This document shows, in pieces, positions 45,301 through 56,519 of a DNA stretch of 64,000 nucleotides. Source of the stretch: Porites lobata (lineage: Eukaryota; Cnidaria; Anthozoa; Scleractinia; Poritidae); NCBI GenBank assembly GCA_942486035.1, contig CALNXK010000032.1, positions 1,866,001 through 1,930,000 on the forward strand, read 5' to 3'. The position numbers and the translations under genes were made by a program. How positions within the stretch are numbered: the first letter of the stretch is position 1; each line of letters starts with the position of its first letter. Under the pieces are notes generated by a model that saw only the letters and a list, made by a program, of their open reading frames with translations, was not told where the DNA came from and searched no databases.

Positions 45301-47129
45301 AAATTTCTGCCAATGAAGTTCCGCGAAAGGATGGACGACTTCTATGCTAAGCGTGGGAGAAGCTGGCATGTGACCTGTTCAATTAAGAGAGCTAGCGAAG
45401 ATGAGGACAGAGTTGAGGTGGACACATTTGTTCACATCTTTGACTCCTGTACCCAGGATTGGTTCAGCGTTGCGTCAATAGTCGAACACGTTCTTAGCGT
45501 AATTAGGATGGAAGACCCATCCATCACCAAATTTTTCCTACGTTCTGATAACGCCGGTTGTTATCACAACACTGAGCTTCTCTTGAGTCTCAAAGCCATG
45601 GGGGAAAGACATGGAGTGGAGTTTAAGCGCTATGATTTCTCTGATCCACAATCGCGCAAAGACGTTTGCGACCGTAGAATTGCCTCGATGAAAACCCACA
45701 TGCGACGGTGGGTAAACGAGGGCCATGACATCACTACTGCGGAAGAAATGAAAATTGCACTTGAATCTCATGAAGGCGTTAGGGGATGTCGTTTTGCAGT
45801 CGTTGAAATTGATAAATCGACCCAAAATTCACTGGTGAAAAAGATCCCAGGTATCAGTTTCCTGAACAATTTTAAGTTCTTTGATGATGGTATTCGGGCA
45901 TGGAAAGCATATCAGATTGGGGAAGGTCATTTTTATCCGTATTCTTCCCTTACAACCAATGCTCAAGGAGCTACAGCAATAAAAGTTCTTAATCCCTTTT
46001 CGTCACCATCTAATTGCTCTGGGGCTTCAGTGGTTGGACATTCCTCCATTTCGCCCGGCCTGTTCTCTTGTGAGGAAGAAGGATGTGTTAAGATGTTTTC
46101 TACCTACAAAGAACTTCAGCATCATTTAGATGCGGAACACCATCTCTTCGTGGAGGAGCAAAACACTGCGTACGATGTCATCAAGAAAAAGTGGGCCAGC
46201 ATCTTATCAAACGTAAGCTCACAGAAACAGCGCACTTTTCCATCAATGCAGGCTGGTAATGAAGGCGTTTTCGATTGCCAAGAAGCAGTTGAGGGATGGG
46301 CGCTTAAGACCGTCCAAAAGTCAAGCCGGATGTCTGAAGACGTTAGAAACTACTTAATCCAAAGGTTCAATGATGGAGCAAAGACAGGCAACAAAGCGGA
46401 TCCAAAACAGGTTGAACATGAAATGAAACATGTAAGAAACACGAGTGGTGGCTTATTATTCCAACCTTTTTTCTCAAATCTCTCAAAGTCTCAGCGTGCA
46501 AAGAACATTGATGAAGGAAACCATGGTATTGAAACTGAGGATGAGGAGCCAAACATCCAGGACAAAAACTTACAACTGTTGCAGCTTGTCATAGAAAGTC
46601 AGGTACAGGCAGATCACCCAATTTTGTTCCAGGGGCATACCGTAAAATTCCGAAAATAAGTCCCTCTATGTATACGCCCCTCCAAATATAAGCCCCCCAA
46701 ACCGGTAACGCAAAAAACCCTCCGTTAAATCGCCCCTCCAGATATAAGCCCCCGGGGGCTTGTACTTGGAAAATTGCCCTCAAATACAAAGTAAACCAAA
46801 AAAAGCGACAAATTTACTTTAAACTATAAGGCTAGTCCGATCGATTTTGAAACGCACATTTCCCTCCGTAGGTAAGCCCCTCGAAAAGGGCCTTTGAAAA
46901 ATATAAGCCCCGGGGCTTATTTTCGGAATTTTACGGTAATTTATGTCATCTAGCTACAGAGGGAAAGATCAAAACCCTTCGACTAGATACACTGAAAAAG
47001 GCATGTTTGTCGCTGGACGTAGAAGTTACTGGATCCAAAGCAAGGAAGGACACTTTTGCTCTTGCACTAGACAAGTACATCTGCACTAACCGATCCAAGA
47101 GCTGCAAATACTGTCTTGATAGGTGTTGA
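42380..47129 (+). CDS. Four-exon DDE/RNase H-fold transposase-like protein, ~1,130 aa
   Basis: Exons 42,380-42,809, 42,970-43,049, 43,888-46,602 and 46,962-47,129 have GT-AG introns and consistent phases (1, 0, 0), giving 1,130 codons. Exons 1-2 carry cysteine pairs (CPRHRRKF, CKTCFDEK). Exon 3 has helical segments with ISKRQIDDARRHA, a CxxC-type cysteine cluster (HELSCHECARLTC), then an RNase H-like core: D638 in LIMDWAMKFLPMKF, D724 in FFLRSDNAGCYHN, a DFSDPQSRKDVCDRR stretch, and candidate E789/E790 in HDITTAEEM. A C2H2 finger (CEEEGCVKMF...HHLDAEH) lies near residue 900. Exon 4 is SAP-like (LRLDTLKKACLSLDVEVTG). The start is the first ATG; the frame is also open to 42,299. The gene sits between ~0.78 kb inverted repeats, so transposase is the natural reading; domestication is an alternative. 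From memory, similar uncharacterised proteins are common in cnidarians and fish. Confidence 0.7.
43603..43723. mobile_element. Short foldback in intron 2 of the DDE-like gene
   Basis: AGCCTGCGTAGCAGGCGCCGG-type start at 43,603 and complementary end CCGGCTCTTGCTATGCAGGC near 43,703-43,722. GC-rich within AT-rich intron. Confidence 0.65.
46640..46936. mobile_element. MITE with TA duplication inside intron 3 of the DDE-like gene
   Basis: CCGTAAAATTCCGAAAATAA at 46,640 and its exact complement ending at 46,936; TA on both sides (46,638-46,639, 46,937-46,938). The TA duplication fits a mariner-like origin. It is GC-richer inside, with repeated AAGCCCC words. The intron's donor (46,603) and acceptor (46,961) lie outside it. 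If unspliced, the ORF reads into the MITE and stops at 46,659. Confidence 0.85.
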
Positions 47130-47955
47130 ACATTATTAATGCAATTACTTAAAGACGTTAACAGTCACCCTATTACGCATAGTGAATGTTGATTTTTAAT
47201 GGATAAAAAGCAAAGAAAATATGTTCAGAATTCTTGTTGAATTTGACTGGCGTTCATGAACAATGAAAACAGTGTTGAGCTATAAAAGCGCCTTTTTACC
47301 GTCATAAGTTTTCAAAATTCCTTTGCTCGATCAGCTTTCACCAGGCTTGGAAGGGTGAGTTTTTTGTTTTGAAATACGCTTTTCTGTAATTTTCACCCAT
47401 CCACAAAAGGAAGCCAGAATTAGATGAAGTGATGCAATCTGAGAGAATATCTATATTTAACCAACTTAAGTTTTAAGTGCAATTAGAAATATGTGCAAAT
47501 GAAAGAGCTCCAAACAGATTTTTGAATATAAAAATGCCACACTTAACCATCCTCTCATGTGAACTGTTGGACCGGAAGTGACTTTGTGAGCATCTCCAGC
47601 GGTGCATATTCATATTTTGCCAATTTTAGCGTTCAGGTGGAATAAGAAAGTAAAAGTGCTACAGACAGTATTATTTAGGGTATGTTATCGAAACGTTTTG
47701 GCTAATATACTCGATATAAGCTTAATTATAAGGGAAAAAAGACTAGACCGGAAGTGGCTGTATTAGCATCTTCAAAGCGAGGCCGCACAGTGAAAAAGCC
47801 GTAACCTTAGTATTTTCTCCTCGTTTCTTACATACCTAGGCCTAAACTTTCTGTTCATGTCGGAATTGTGTTGTTTCAAAATTGGGCACTCAAGTAAATC
47901 CGACTTAAATTTGGGTTATTTTCAGTTTCTCTAAAAATGTCTTTAAGAGCATTAA

Positions 47956-49465
47956 TAATATACACGAAAAAATTACTCAATTCTGATTGGCTGAGAAAGG
48001 AGTGCAGCTCTTCTGTAACACGAGTGCAAAATGTGTAACACGAGTGCAAACTTGTAACACGAGTGCAAGTTACAAATGCTTTCTGATTGGCCGAAAACAC
48101 AAAAGAAACCAACAAGAACCAATCAGATTAGAGCTGTTTTAACAACACAGATTCAAGAAAATGGCCATGGTTTTCAGCAGACGACGACGGGATTAAATTT
48201 TGTAAGCAAAACAACAATAGAAAAGTTAAATAAAATATTCCAAAAAAACCCGAACACGGTAAAAAGTACGTCTTTCTCGCTAAATGTATTGAAAATGCGT
48301 TGCTAAGAGAAAAATACTGTCGACAAAATCGAGGAAAATGAGCCAGAGAAACTAAAAAAAAGCTACTCATAACAGACTACGCTAAAGTAAAGAAAATAAA
48401 GAACAAAAACGGTTGCAACCACACGCAAACCATGACAGCTACACTCTTCAGGCATTTAAATGAACAAGGATTATTCAATGATAACAACAGGGATTTCAAG
48501 TCATGTACGTTATTTGTTGCTCTCTTTGAGTCTTTTGTGGAGCGAAGACCTCTATTAAAACATCCATGTGATGGTCTGTTTTTTTTCTACCTCAGTAGCA
48601 AACGAAACTGAAAATTTAAACTTCTGGTCCAAACTGAACCAATGGGTGAAAATACCACAACTCACACAATGAAAAGTATCCGTAGCTGGTACTAGCCTTA
48701 AAGAAAGTGAGAAAAAAGTTTACGAATCATTGTGCAAGAAAAACAACATGCAGTCAGGTGAAGAAAGCAAAGATTGTAAGTTCAGAACATATCCTCAGTG
48801 TCACAGGCCACAGAGGTATAAATTTCCTTAACGACTACGATGAAGCCGACGAAGAAGAGCTACGATGAATCTTGCATTAGCCCAAATAAAATAATGAAAA
48901 CTCCAGCGCTGAGAAAAAGCAAATATTATATTGATACTGACAGTTTCCGACATCACAACAACTGTGGCTCCACTCACCCATCGATGGTAGCGTCGAAAGA
49001 AAACAAATTGCCTCCTTCATTTTCGGGTTTTAAATCTCAAAAATTTGTCCATGAATCCAGCTATGATGGGGTCTCAGGAACAGACAATGATAAACAGTCG
49101 TTAAAAATCCTTAGGAAGTGTCTTTCCTCTTTGGCTGCTCGAAGCGTTCTCCTGATTTAAAAACGGCAGTATACTTCTTGAAAACGCTTCTTGTAAACGC
49201 CGAGCTCTCATAATCGAGGATGAATTTAAAAACACTTACTTTTTGCTGATTGTTGTAAACCAAGTTATCTTTAACAGGCTGGTGATCATATAAAAAAATC
49301 CTTGCACATTTTCAAGTTCTTAGCTGAATGATTTTGAAAGCGTTGGTCTTGAAAAAGTTTGAATTTGACAAAGGTAGTAGTCTGTTTCAGCCAATCAGTT
49401 GAATGAACTAAAAACGCGCGCGCTGTCAAAATTTGTTGTCGTAGTTATGTTTTTCGTGTATATTA
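47956..49465. mobile_element. 1.5 kb element with TTAA duplication, recombinase-like remnants
   Basis: TAATATACACGAAAA at 47,956 and TTTTCGTGTATATTA ending at 49,465; TTAA on both sides (47,952-47,955 and 49,466-49,469). Three copies of a GTAACACGAGTGCAA-like word lie near 48,015-48,070. Plus-strand frames contain NTVKSTSFSLNVLKMRC near 48,260 and, near 48,835, a DYDEADEEEL stretch. They recall proteins derived from Crypton-type tyrosine recombinases (DUF3504-like), but several stops and frame changes are present. A TTAA duplication with TIRs is a cut-and-paste signature, so the recombinase-like remnant may be captured. Confidence 0.65.
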
Positions 49466-49472
49466 TTAATAA

Positions 49473-49568
49473 GTAATCACATGATTTTTCTCGTGCAATT
49501 TGGATTAAATAAGCACTTGTAAATTTTTCAAAGACCACAAAGTGCACTCGCCCTACGGGCTCGTGCAC

Positions 49569-49619
<51 letters not shown>

Positions 49620-49637
49620 TCGAAATCATGTGATTAC
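49473..49637. mobile_element. Short foldback MITE, GTAATCACATGATTT ends
   Basis: GTAATCACATGATTT at 49,473 pairs with AAATCATGTGATTAC ending at 49,637; arms continue through GTGCAATTTGGA and AATAAGCAC. It sits next to the TTAA element in the right TIR. Confidence 0.8.
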
Positions 49638-50774
49638 CTATACTAACTTAACAATTATTTCACAAACAACAGAAATATTTCTTTGATCCATATGTTTTGC
49701 TATAAAACCCTTATAGTCAGGTCTCTTAGGGTCAGGATCGTTACAGAGTTGACAAAAGCACCAAACTTTGCACAGCGATAGCTTATTGCAGTACCATGAA
49801 TATTAGAGGGGGTGCCCAATGCAAATATGCCACTGAAGCGTGCTAAACAGGATTTAATTATTGTAAATTTCACCTGCTGGGGTCCCTGTGGTGTTTTGAT
49901 TGAAAATTGTTATTTAATACCTTAAATCACTCTGAATTCTATTCTCAGGTTGTAAACAACAATTTCACTCGAACATCTGGCATTCCCATCCATTTTTGCT
50001 TATTGATTGTGTAATTAAGTTGATTACTACTGTACCCTTAAAGCAAGTCCACAGTCCGCCCACATTTTCATAAGTCATTTCTAAGATGGCCTCGTCTTTG
50101 CTTCATAACTTGCAAGTACTCAGCTTCTGGGGTCTCTTCTCCTTTTCTAATGTATTTCAAGTAGAGGAGGCCTTATTGTGTGGCTTAAACCTTATTTATC
50201 AAGTATAACTTGTCATTACATGTCACTTTAAGCTGAAGAAAGCAAACAAAATTTCAGAAAAAAGAAATTGTCAAAGAGTCTGTTCTATCACATATTATCA
50301 GGGATTTATGACAGCTATTCATGAAGAGCAAATAACAAAATGACAGAACCCAAAATAGTTCTTTCCTAGGGAGGTAATTAATTTTTCAGCTTAACATAGG
50401 CCTGGATGCCTTTCAGTCTCTCTTTATCCAGTTATCTGCTGGACGCAAGTGCATGTTCTGACAGAGAAGCAAGCACCGTGGCACAAGTCATATCATTACA
50501 ATTTCCGCAGTTTGTCTAAGCTTTACAAAGCAAAAACAAACAAAAAAGAATCTGGTCTCATAAACGAAAAAAAGAAACAAGTTAGCCCAAGCTTCAAAAA
50601 ACAGCACAGTTTATCATGAAGCCTCTACATTTGGCACTGAAGCACACATGTCCAAAAATAATAACAGCTTATCAAGTCGTAAAATTGAGACTCAAGTGGT
50701 AAAAGGTTGACTCAAATGATAAATGGTGAATAGTTTAACTGCTGAAACTGTAGAAAGGGGGCCGGGCTAACTTT

Positions 50775-51317
50775 TAGGGCCTGTTTACATGAAGGAAGGG
50801 GAACCCAGGTAGGAATGGTAACCCACTTAGGTGGGGTAACCCGCCTGTCCGTATAATCTCTCATTTTAATTTGATCACATTTACATGATAGGTGGGGTCA
50901 CCCTTCAAGGTGGGTAGCCTGGTCTGCCACACCAGGTAACCCTCTCAGCTGAGGTCAAATTTTGCCATGTCAACGTTTCAAGGTGAGGAAACCCAGGCTA
51001 GTCGGGGTCGGATTCGAGATATATCAAATTCCCGCAAAATTCACTTTGGCGCTGGGTGGCTTCACATAATTATTAAAGGTAACAATAGAAAGCCACAACA
51101 CTGAAGGTTGCAGCAAGAGCAGCAATTGAGCGTAGACGTGGTTTGCCAGCATTTTTCTTGTTTACATGGTTAGCGACCATTCATATAATCTTGAGAAACT
51201 GCACCCCATTATGGCGGGGTTGTAAGATTGCATGTAAAGGAGGGTTATTTTTTTACCCCACCTTAGCAGGTTACCTCACCTACCTGGGGTCCCCCACCTT
51301 TATGTTAACAGGCCCTA
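50775..51317. mobile_element. MITE with TAGGGCCTGTT ends
   Basis: TAGGGCCTGTTTACATGAAG at 50,775; the complementary end CTTTATGTTAACAGGCCCTA finishes at 51,317. Subterminal GGTGGGGTAACC-like words repeat on both sides. Confidence 0.8.
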
Positions 51318-52403
51318 AGTCTCAGGAACCGTGAAACTGGTAATAAACGTTATACCTAACCCGGGACTAGCTGTGATACTACCGGCCATCTTCAAGAACG
51401 TCAGCATAGCAGCCAAAGAAGCCATTATAGCGGTGTAAAACGAATATTAGATTGCGGTTGTTTCATGCGTCTTGTTTTGTGACTATTTCTGTGTTCGTTT
51501 TTGTCACCATCTCTAAATATCAATCATGTTTAAAACACCCCTACTAACAAAATATTTCGTAAAGCTCTTTAGAATGATATTCAGCAATAAAAACAAGGTG
51601 TGACCAGGAGCCGATTTCTAGGCTCCTGGTGTGGCAACATAGGCATAAGTGAATGCAAAGTTTTGCAGTATGTAATCTGTCAAAAATCTGTTTGAGCGGT
51701 CAAAGTTGGGGCTGATGGGCTTCTTTATCATGACCACTCCATTATTATAAGGTACCAGGCCATAATTATTTTTGACCCTTGCTTTTTTGGTATTTTAGGT
51801 AATTTTCCACAGCATTATTTCGTGAAAAGCTGGTAACTGAATTGCTCTTGAGGAATTCATGATCGTAAGATTTCAGTAACCACGGGGTATTCGCCTAATT
51901 GCATCAAACACATTACATTCATTTTCATAAATGATGCATCATTGGTTGGCTAAAACAGGCCTTGTTCCTGTTAATTTCAGCTCTTCTGAAGTTAGTTTGT
52001 TTGTAAATTGTAACGCACGCGACGACCTTCCTTTTTTTGAAAGATCGTATAGACGTACCATTAACACTCTGGTCCAAGGGCTCTGAAGGGAATGAGCCGC
52101 TTACAGGTGTATAGGCATGCAGGGACCTCATACACTTCTTTTTAAATGCAACTGTGCAAAAAATAAAGAGTGTTAAAAATTCCTCGAGAGGCATGTTTTA
52201 CAACCTCGTCCCCAGGGCTTAATAAAAAGGTAGAAAAAGGTAAAACGACCATATTTTACGTCAATAACTCATGACAGTAATAATAAGTGATAAACTTGAG
52301 GTCGACGGTGTGCTCCTTTTACCCCCCTCTCTCCATTAATTCTCCGTTTTAAAGGTATTTAAAGCCAGTCAAAGCTACACAGAAAAAAGAGAAGTTGAAA
52401 TAA

Positions 52404-52483
52404 GGAGGTGTTGACACCGAGCTCGAACTCGGGACCTCTCGCCCCGAAGGCTGCGCACTAACCAACTGTGCCACCCTTGCTCC
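52404..52483 (-). repeat. tRNA-derived SINE head or tRNA pseudogene
   Basis: On the minus strand it starts GGAGCAAGGGTGGCACAGTT, with an A-box-like TGGCACAGTTGG and a B-box-like GAGTTCGAGCTCG whose T-stem (CCGAG/CTCGG) pairs. The acceptor ends do not pair over seven bases and the anticodon stem is poor, so a working tRNA is unlikely. The pattern fits a pol III-driven SINE head. Confidence 0.65.
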
Positions 52484-53591
52484 TCCTTTTCCCCCTGAGG
52501 AGGAGGTTGACATGTTTTAATCATTATCTCAAGGACAGGGTTACCGACGAAGCAAATTATAATCTAATCTTAGCTGCACAATTACAAAGTGGGCGCGTTG
52601 TCAGTTACGGTTCATGAGGTCGTTCATGTGGCATGTCAAACTTTACGATTCTATCGTTTAGGATGTGATACATTTGAGTTTTATGTTATTGTATGACATC
52701 TTTGAAAGCTGGCTTTGTGATCCGTTTAAATTGATATGTAATGATATTATAACTGGCAAGTCTTAGCAGTGACACTGATAACCGCACAGTCCGCACAATG
52801 AACATGGCCACACTTACCGTGTGGAGACTGGGCACTAGTCAGTATTATGTACATGTAAAACTATTTCGAATAGTGTAACAACAACTAAACATTACCAAAT
52901 TAAAAACTTAAAAATTTGCAACAAATGTTTTTTAGCCAAATCTAACAAGAAGAATACTCACCACAGGACACCCAATCTGCTATTAGGTGAAAGTTAACCC
53001 GTCCTTTTATCTGTAATTAGCACCATTTGTAACGGGCACCCCCTCCAGTATTAATCGGTAGGTGCTAAGGAAGCTCTGTGCCAAATTTGACACTTTTGTC
53101 ACGTCTGTAACGATCCGGCCTATATTTTGCACTAAGAGACCTGACTATTAAGGATAGAGATAATAAAAAGTGAGTTTATATTTGGCTTAAAATATCCCTG
53201 AAATTGTAATCAAAGTATTGAAAAGTGCCCAAAATGGGCTATAAAAAAGCATTGGGTGACCCCAAGAAGGGTACCATCTAGAACTCAGCCCAACTAAGAG
53301 CAATGGAGCTGAAACTTTGGCATATTGCTTAAGTCTCCATAGTAACTAAGTGTACCAAATTTGAGCCAAATCGGCCGACCCCTATTTCCAAGCCTGCCCC
53401 GGTCTCTCAGGCAGAATCTCTTAAACAATGCATTGCCGTTACATACGCCCTATAAGCTTTCGAAATTTCTCGTCTCGTGATGTTTAAAATGTATCTCTAA
53501 AAGTATTAGAGTTTCTTGGTAAATCAGTAATAAGCTACCTTGAATAAGACTTTCGACTCTTTTAAAATGTTACTTAGGAGGATATTTCTGG

Positions 53592-55710
53592 TTACGACGA
53601 CTGGTTAGTTTTGAACGACAGCTCCTCCCTTGTATGAGTTCTTTTATGCTGTCGTAGAACTCCTGCCCGTGTGAAACACCTGCCACATTCGCGGCACGTA
53701 AAAGGTTTCTCTCCTGTATGAATTCTTTCATGCTCGTTCAGATGTCCTTTGTGACCAAAACACTTGTTACAATACCGACACTTGAAGGGCTTCTCTCCTG
53801 TGTGAGTTTTTGCATGCTGGTTGAGACTTCCCTTGGTAAGGAACCTCTTGCCACAGTAGTTGCATGCAAAAGGTTTTTCGTCCGTGTGAGTCCTTTCATG
53901 TGCACTAAGCCAACATTTTCCTGAAAAACGCTTGTTACAATGCTTGCACTGGAAAGCTTGTCTTTCTGCACGTTCTGTTTTGCTGCACTTCAGGTTTCCT
54001 TCATTTAACAAAAAAAAGTTGTCGTAGTGGTTAAATTCCATTGGGTTTTCTCCATGTTCTTCGTGTCTATTTATAGTTCCCATTTGACTTGTACATATCT
54101 CGCCATCTTCACAGAGTACGAGTGTTTGCACAGATGAAGGTAATGCCACAACATTCTCAAGCACTGTTTAAGACAATTCAGAGAGTAATCGGCATTAAGC
54201 TCCTTTCGGTTGACACGCTGCAGGGATAAACGGAGGGTAAAAGGGGGGTTTTCTGCGCACCCGCCGATCGTCTAGGTTGGTGACTGATCGCTCCATCCAA
54301 GAATTTTAATTCCTTTGCAAGTCTGTTTGCAAGATTAAATATGTGCTTTATATGCTAAATTATAGAGATGTGATGGTGAATTTTGAACCTGGTGAATTCA
54401 TGAGAAGACTATTTTTCAATCAGTGATACAGGCGGCTCGTAAGCAAATATCCGAGTATTCCCAATAGGAGTCCAACCTATATTCACAAATAAATATAGCT
54501 AGATTGCAATTAAAACGAAGTACATCTCTGTGAAAGGTGTTAAGGTGGATCAATGCCATCTGGTGGTAAAATCACGAATGATAGACTGAAATGAGTCCAA
54601 TGTGCAGGACGTATAGGGCAAGAATGGAATGCCTGAAACAGACTAAGTTGAAGCAAAAAGGCTCTGCTGCGGAAAGACTTCAGTACACAGCAAATCAACT
54701 TGCAGCAAAATGACTTTGTAGCAAAACGACCGGCAAGCACTATAGCTGGCCACTTAAAGGAGTACTAGATAGTCACCGCCTTTTTGACGGGGGAGGGGGG
54801 CGGTGGGGGTTAACTGGTGGTGGGGTGTACCAAAAAAAGATATCGACATTCTATTCCTAGTCTCATGCTCCCTGTTTGTACCTTGGGAAGAAATACCGCC
54901 GTTCACTTGGGTTCACAGATGCATCGGTTTATGATCGTGGAGCCAGGAGCTGGCATAAAGCGGGCGCGTTCCGGCTCACATGAGAGGGCCCTGATCTCCA
55001 TTGATGATGGAGAAAGTACCAAAAAGGTTGAAAATAATAAAGCAAATTAAACTTACGTGACGTTTCTGTTATGTTTGTACATTCTCTTTCCATTTCTACT
55101 ACAACCCTTTGAGGTTCGAACATGTCATTTGCACCTCTGGACTTGCCACGTTCACCTGTAAATTTGTTTGTATGTAGATTCTCTGTTGAGGTAAAGCACT
55201 CATCAAGTTGGTTTTCACTTAATGCCTCTTCGTCCATTTGGATATTTAAATAATGTGATAAACGGTGTGTTAATCGTTGGTGTTGCTTTAGCAGTCCTTT
55301 TCGGTTGAAACACTTTTCACATTCATGGCACTTGAATGGTTTCTCTCCTGTGTGAATTCTTTTATGTTCATTCAAATGCCCCTTGTGACTGAAACGCTTG
55401 TAACAGTAACTGCATTCAAAACGTTTTTCTCCCTTGTGATTTTTCTTGTGCTGGTTAAGCTGTCCTCGCAGGCTAAACTTCGTACCACACTGCTTACATT
55501 CAAAACAATTTTGTCCTTTGTGACAAAGCATGTTATGCTGTTCTTGGTCATCTATTTTCGCAAAACGCGTATTGCAACGGTTGCATGTCAGTGGGTTTGC
55601 TTCATTTTGTCTGTATTCGCGTTCATTTTTCAGTAGACATGCATGCAATTCCCTTGTTGCTGGGACTGTTTGATTGGTACTTCCGGGTAAAACAACCATG
55701 TCTTTGCAAC
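53592..55710 (-). CDS. C2H2 zinc-finger protein gene, 5' exon(s) not found
   Basis: Two minus-strand exons: 55,710-55,057 (acceptor GCATGTAG, donor CGTAAGT) and 54,163-53,592 (acceptor TTAAACAG, stop TAA). Phases match, so they read as one protein of about 408 codons. Exon A has four fingers (FECKQCGTKFSLRGQLNQH and neighbours, the first being atypical, CNRCNTRF...HNMLCH). Exon B has four fingers (FACNYCGKRFLTKGSLNQH, FKCRYCNKCFGHKGHLNEH and others) with TGEKP-type linkers. It is probably a sequence-specific DNA-binding regulator. The first coding exon should lie upstream of 55,710 but I cannot identify it. The two halves resemble each other (GHLNEH in both), suggesting internal duplication; two separate genes are an alternative. 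Confidence 0.75.
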
Positions 55711-56519
55711 CTACATGCAAATACAGAAATATGCATTAGTATACTTCAAAATATCTCATAAAATGTTTGACGTGGCGTATAGGAAATGGACCAGAAAACG
55801 ATTTAGAATTAGGATGAAAAATCATTACAAATGACCTCCTGCCACGAAATGAAACGCAGTCCCCTGTCATCCCCGTCATCTCGTGACGGATTGTAATCTA
55901 TTTTAGGTTTTACCGAACTATACTCAAATTTGACTTAAAATTCGCCTTATAATAAGGAGACAAAGGTCATAAATAAATGTTTTTCAAACTAGAATTCAGG
56001 TTAAAATAGTTTTCATCTAGTCTGATTCACTATTTTCGTTTGTCTTCGAAACCTAATTATTCCTTACTATGATTATTATCAGGGTTAGGAGACCATGGAA
56101 ATTCAGAATATTATTCATACTATGAACAATAAAGGGAGGGGCAACAGAGAAAGGCAACTGGCAGACAAATTCATTTAATTTCGACTTTATAAGAATAAAG
56201 GCTGCGTGATTACTAGAGGATTCAGAATCATCAAAACAGTTGCAACACACTCAATTTTTTTAAAAAGTTGTCTCTTGAAAAGTATAAACCATGAATGATG
56301 AGACCTTACGGATTTGTGGGTATTATTAGAATTAAAAATTAAAAAACCTCAACAACAGCCTTCATTCTCACTAGTTTTTTGTGAAGATGCATTTCAACAA
56401 GGTTCAAGGGGCTTTCAATATTGTACATTTCTGAGCTTCCCTAGTATTTAGCAACTGTTCTATTGTTCCACCGTATGGTCTGGTACTTCTACAGAAAACA
56501 TCCATTAACTATCAGTACA
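55711..56519. other. No gene recognised
   Basis: Sequence upstream (on the minus strand) of the zinc-finger gene. It may hold its promoter or first exon, but no ATG-led frame with a fitting donor was found. Confidence 0.3.

Larger units (their letters stand above)
49714..53147. mobile_element. 3.4 kb TIR element with TTA duplication
   Basis: TAGTCAGGTCTCTTAG at 49,714 and CTAAGAGACCTGACTA ending at 53,147; TTA at 49,711-49,713 and 53,148-53,150. Arm similarity extends further (GGATCGTTACAGA, GGGGGTGCCC). The host TIR block rejoins exactly when it is removed. A 3-bp TTA duplication fits PIF/Harbinger-like elements, but no transposase ORF is present. It carries a nested MITE (50,775-51,317) and a tRNA-like SINE piece (52,404-52,483). 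Confidence 0.85.
40243..53425 (+). mobile_element. Large DNA transposon with ~0.78 kb TIRs and a DDE-like gene
   Basis: The left arm 40,243-41,020 is matched in inverted orientation on the right by 47,525-47,955, then 49,647-49,713, then 53,151-53,425. The right arm has been split by later insertions. Outer ends read TTTAAGAGCTTCTGCCTGAG (left) and CTCAGGCAGAATCTCTTAAA (right). Between the arms lies a single multi-exon gene (42,380-47,129). Minus the nested elements, the original length would be about 8 kb. I could not identify a target duplication, so the outermost base is uncertain. The arms are long compared with most cut-and-paste elements, and the gene is open and spliced. Confidence 0.75.
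47525..53425 (-). repeat. Right terminal inverted repeat, in three blocks
   Basis: Blocks 47,525-47,955, 49,647-49,713 and 53,151-53,425 together align in inverted orientation with 40,243-41,020. Gaps are occupied by elements at 47,956-49,465, 49,473-49,637 and 49,714-53,147. Confidence 0.85.

Noticed and set aside
48840..49160. 106-codon ORF as a gene
   Set aside because: It lies after a frame change in a decayed recombinase-like region; not a stand-alone gene.
52404..52483. Functional tRNA gene on the minus strand
   Set aside because: Acceptor and anticodon stems do not pair properly, and it lies inside a transposon; a SINE head fits better.
40230..53440. Target-site duplication of the large transposon
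   Set aside because: TTTAAGAG at the left end is inverted, not direct, at the right end, so it is part of the arms; no direct repeat was found outside.
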